Positions 6,358-8,310 of a stretch of DNA of 8,310 nt are shown piece by piece; the first letter of the stretch is position 1, and each line of letters opens with the position of its first letter. The notes under the pieces were generated by a model, which searched no databases, was not told the DNA's origin, and was given only the letters and a program-made list of their open reading frames with translations. The stretch comes from an uncultured Klebsiella sp. (lineage in GTDB: Bacteria > Pseudomonadota > Gammaproteobacteria > Enterobacterales > Enterobacteriaceae). The stretch lies in assembly GCA_902490055.1 (NCBI GenBank), contig CABUCP010000116.1:1-8310 (forward strand). The letters run 5' to 3'. The translations under genes were made by a program, and so were the position numbers.

Positions 6358-7461
6358 TTATTCCCACTCTTGCAGGAAACGCTGACCGTATTGGTCGGCC
6401 ACCAGCAGCGCGGCGTATACCTGGTCGGCGCTGGCGCCGCCTGGCATATTGTGGATGGTTTCGCCTTCGGCGCAGGCGGCCTCCGCGACCGTGCGCATTT
6501 TGGCCGGGATATCGCCTTTAATGTCGAGTTGCGCCAGGGTGATCGGCAGGCCGACGCTGTGGCATAGCGCCGCGGCGGTCTCTATCTCTTCGACCGGCGC
6601 GTTTTCCAGCACCAGCTGCGTCAGCGTACCAAAAGCGACCTTCTCGCCGTGATAGAAATGGTGGGCATCCGGGATAGCGGTTAAACCGTTGTGAATGGCG
6701 TGCGCCGCCGCCAGCCCGCCGCTCTCAAAGCCGACGCCGCTCAGATAGGTATTGGCTTCGATCACTCGCTCGAGCGCTGGGGTGACTACGTGCTGCTCGG
6801 CGGCAAGCATCGCCTTTTCGCCTTCTTCCACCAGCGTGTTATAGCAAAGTTCCGCTAACGCCAGCGCCGCCTGAGTGCATTTCCCCCCCGCCATCGTGGT
6901 TGCGCCGCTGCGCGAGCAGGCGCGGGCTTCAAACCAGGTCGCCAGCGCATCGCCAATCCCGGCGGCCAGCAGGCGAGCCGGCGCGCCGGCGACGATCTGC
7001 GTATCGACAATCACCATATTCGGGTTGTGCGGCAGCATCAGATAGCTTTCGAATTCACCATCGTCGGTATAGATAACGGACAGCGCGCTGCACGGCGCAT
7101 CGGTGGAGGCAATGGTCGGCGCCACAACTACCGGCAGATGCATATAGTGAGCCAGCGCTTTCGCGGTATCGAGGGTCTTGCCGCCGCCGATACCAAGCAC
7201 CGCATGGCATTGAGCGCTGCTGGCGATATCACGCAGGCGGTTGATTTCATTTTGCGAGCATTCGCCGCCAAACGGTGCGATTTCAGCTACCAGCCCCGCA
7301 TCGTTCAGGCTGGTACGCAGCGACTCTTCGGCAAAGCCAAGAACGAATTTATCGCCGATAATCAGCCAGCGTTCGGCCAGTGGTTTGAGATATTCGCCGA
7401 GACGCTTGATGGCGCCAGCGCCCTGGATGTATTTACCGGGTGATTGAATAATGCGATCCAT
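6358..7461 (-). CDS. gldA: Glycerol dehydrogenase GldA (NAD-dependent, also hydroxyacetone reductase)
   Basis: Cytosolic zinc-dependent, NAD-linked dehydrogenase of the iron-containing/group III alcohol dehydrogenase fold. It interconverts glycerol with dihydroxyacetone and also reduces hydroxyacetone to 1,2-propanediol. From memory it is nearly co-linear with E. coli GldA and has the same 367-aa length. Visible are the NAD-binding [12 protein letters not shown] (90-101), Asp171 in [12 protein letters not shown], His254 in AHAIHNGL and His271 in HFYHGEKV, the three metal ligands. The ATG at 7461 is preceded by a strong GAGGAGGA six bases upstream. An in-frame ATG nine codons earlier lies upstream of that site and is unlikely to be used. 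It follows fsaB by 54 bp and is probably co-transcribed, as in E. coli. In the pathway it would regenerate NAD by reducing the aldolase's three-carbon product. Identity is secure. Confidence 0.97.
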   Translation of the reverse strand: MDRIIQSPGKYIQGAGAIKRLGEYLKPLAERWLIIGDKFVLGFAEESLRTSLNDAGLVAEIAPFGGECSQNEINRLRDIASSAQCHAVLGIGGGKTLDTAKALAHYMHLPVVVAPTIASTDAPCSALSVIYTDDGEFESYLMLPHNPNMVIVDTQIVAGAPARLLAAGIGDALATWFEARACSRSGATTMAGGKCTQAALALAELCYNTLVEEGEKAMLAAEQHVVTPALERVIEANTYLSGVGFESGGLAAAHAIHNGLTAIPDAHHFYHGEKVAFGTLTQLVLENAPVEEIETAAALCHSVGLPITLAQLDIKGDIPAKMRTVAEAACAEGETIHNMPGGASADQVYAALLVADQYGQRFLQEWE

Positions 7462-7467
7462 TTCGAT

Positions 7468-7475
7468 TCCTCCTC
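7468..7475 (-). promoter_or_regulatory. Ribosome binding site that decides the gldA start
   Basis: GAGGAGGA on the minus strand lies six bases before the ATG at 7461 and downstream of the alternative ATG at 7488. This fixes the shorter, 367-aa GldA. Confidence 0.85.
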
Positions 7476-7488
7476 GATGACCATGCAA

Positions 7489-7504
7489 GCCGCCGCCCGG
7501 CGGC
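7489..7504. repeat. Intercistronic GC hairpin between fsaB and gldA
   Basis: A perfect 6-bp stem GCCGCC / GGCGGC with a four-base loop lies within the 54-bp gap, 11 bp past the fsaB stop codon, with no T-run after it. It ends about 13 bp before the gldA ribosome site. It may tune the fsaB to gldA ratio by mRNA stability rather than terminate. The role is inferred. Confidence 0.35.
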
Positions 7505-7515
7505 AGGCGATCGGA

Positions 7516-8178
7516 TTAAAGGTTCAATGTGCCAAATGCGTTATTCCAGTCCTGCTCAAACTTCTCTATAGCTGACTCTACCGCGGGCGTGCCGAGCATT
7601 TGTTGCGCTACATCTAAGGGGAGGGTGATAGCTTCGCAGCCGGCCAGCAGGCAATCCAGCGCCTGACGCGGAGTTTTGAAGCTGGCGGCCAGCACTTTAC
7701 TGCCCGGCGCATGCATTTCCAGCAGGGATTGCAGCTCTTGCACCATGCGGATACCGTCACCGCCCTGGGCATCGACGCGATTGACGTATGGCGCAACGTA
7801 TTTCGCGCCGGCCAGCGCCGCCAGCAGGCCCTGAGAGGCACTGTATACAGCGGTGCCGAGCGTAGGGATGCCTTCTTTTTTCAGCAGTTTAATGGCGGCG
7901 AGGCCTTCGGCGGTCACCGGGATTTTGACCACGATACCCGGCACGGCGTTGCTCAGGCGTTTAGCTTCTGCCACCATGCCCTGCGCATCGCGACTCATCG
8001 TCTGGGCGAATAGAATCCCTTCCGGGCCGACGGCTTTTTGCAGACGCGGCAGCACTTCCCAGACTGGCGTTTTGCCGGCGGCGATAATGCTCGGGTTGGT
8101 GGTGACGCCGGCCAGCGGATAAATACGGGCCAGACGTTCAACTTCAGCGACATTCGCAGTGTCCAGATAGAGTTCCAT
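7516..8178 (-). CDS. fsaB: Fructose-6-phosphate aldolase FsaB (TalC)
   Basis: Class I aldolase of the transaldolase-like family, 220 aa, a TIM barrel in the cytosol. It cleaves fructose 6-phosphate to dihydroxyacetone and glyceraldehyde 3-phosphate. It also handles 1-deoxyfructose 6-phosphate, giving hydroxyacetone. Numbering from MELYLDT, the Schiff-base Lys85 lies in VVKIPVT, with Asp6, Gln59, Thr109, Tyr131, Arg134 and Ser166 all present. The sequence follows E. coli FsaB rather than FsaA ([31 protein letters not shown] end). The second of two close ATGs is chosen because GAGGA lies six bases before it but touches the first ATG; this also gives the known length. It is the first gene of an fsaB-gldA unit. 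In E. coli ptsA lies just upstream; here at least 126 bp before the gene are non-coding. Identity is secure. Confidence 0.96.
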   Translation of the reverse strand: MELYLDTANVAEVERLARIYPLAGVTTNPSIIAAGKTPVWEVLPRLQKAVGPEGILFAQTMSRDAQGMVAEAKRLSNAVPGIVVKIPVTAEGLAAIKLLKKEGIPTLGTAVYSASQGLLAALAGAKYVAPYVNRVDAQGGDGIRMVQELQSLLEMHAPGSKVLAASFKTPRQALDCLLAGCEAITLPLDVAQQMLGTPAVESAIEKFEQDWNNAFGTLNL

Positions 8179-8184
8179 AACCAT

Positions 8185-8189
8185 TCCTC
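8185..8189 (-). promoter_or_regulatory. Ribosome binding site that decides the fsaB start
   Basis: GAGGA on the minus strand abuts the ATG at 8184 and is six bases from the ATG at 8178. The six-base spacing equals that of gldA, so the 220-aa form is preferred. Confidence 0.75.
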
Positions 8190-8294
8190 GATGTGTAATT
8201 CAGTGATGTTGAAGTAAGGATACGGCTTTCATTTACCGGCTCGCCAGATGACAAATTTGCCAAAAACTGGATAAATGTACGCATTGCGATTAAG

Positions 8295-8310
8295 GATGAT
8301 TTAGATCACA
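8295..8310. promoter_or_regulatory. FNR/CRP-like dyad upstream of fsaB, at the window edge
   Basis: The plus strand holds ATGAT-TTAG-ATCAC, which matches 8 of 10 positions of the FNR consensus TTGAT-N4-ATCAA with a perfect inner TGAT/ATCA dyad. The overlapping GATGA-N6-TCACA matches CRP at 8 of 10. It lies about 117 bp before the fsaB ATG, and the window ends at its last base. It could serve fsaB-gldA or a gene to the right. I found no convincing -10/-35 pair between it and fsaB. Confidence 0.35.

Noticed and set aside
7462..7488. Nine-residue N-terminal extension of GldA
   Set aside because: It covers the strong GAGGAGGA ribosome site, and the shorter form has the same length as E. coli GldA.
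8190..8310. End of an upstream gene such as ptsA, or a small gene, in the right-hand flank
   Set aside because: Minus-strand frames all hit stops within about 20 bases of the edge, and plus-strand frames give only very short peptides.

Overview
The window looks like Enterobacteriaceae DNA. From memory, the GldA and FsaB proteins are nearly co-linear with their E. coli K-12 counterparts, and Shine-Dalgarno sites are strong. The species cannot be fixed from the sequence; the Klebsiella, Enterobacter or Citrobacter range is plausible. All seven genes I can support lie on the minus strand, so the order of transcription is right to left. I see no tRNA, rRNA, CRISPR array, insertion sequence or prophage gene.

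Layout from right to left: (1) about 126 bp of non-coding DNA with an FNR/CRP-like dyad at the window edge; (2) fsaB (fructose-6-phosphate aldolase) and gldA (glycerol dehydrogenase), followed by a GC hairpin; (3) a DeoR-family regulator with its own promoter and tandem 10-bp repeats upstream, followed by a second GC hairpin; (4) a 130-bp AT-rich regulatory region with copies of a TGTTCYTTT-like motif; (5) a tight four-gene operon (gaps of 13, 8 and 10 bp): a YbiW/PflD-type glycyl radical enzyme (GRE), its radical-SAM activase, a NagB-like glucosamine-6-phosphate deaminase and a NagA-like N-acetylglucosamine-6-phosphate deacetylase, closed by a perfect 9-bp stem-loop terminator.

How the genes may work together. 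Established, as I recall it: E. coli YbiW and PflD open the ring of 1,5-anhydrohexitol 6-phosphates by radical C-O cleavage to give 1-deoxyfructose 6-phosphate; FsaA/FsaB split this to glyceraldehyde 3-phosphate and hydroxyacetone; GldA reduces hydroxyacetone to 1,2-propanediol. The GRE, activase, FsaB and GldA of this route are all here. The new element is the divergent nagB/nagA pair translated with the GRE. My inference is an amino-sugar version of this anaerobic route, for example on an N-acetylated 1,5-anhydro-amino-sugar phosphate: NagA-like deacetylation, GRE ring opening to a 2-imine, NagB-like release of ammonia, then FsaB and GldA. The NagA-like protein has lost a usually conserved pocket His (Phe246), which fits an altered substrate. 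No transporter is in the window; a PTS would be expected just outside, as ptsA is next to fsaB in E. coli.
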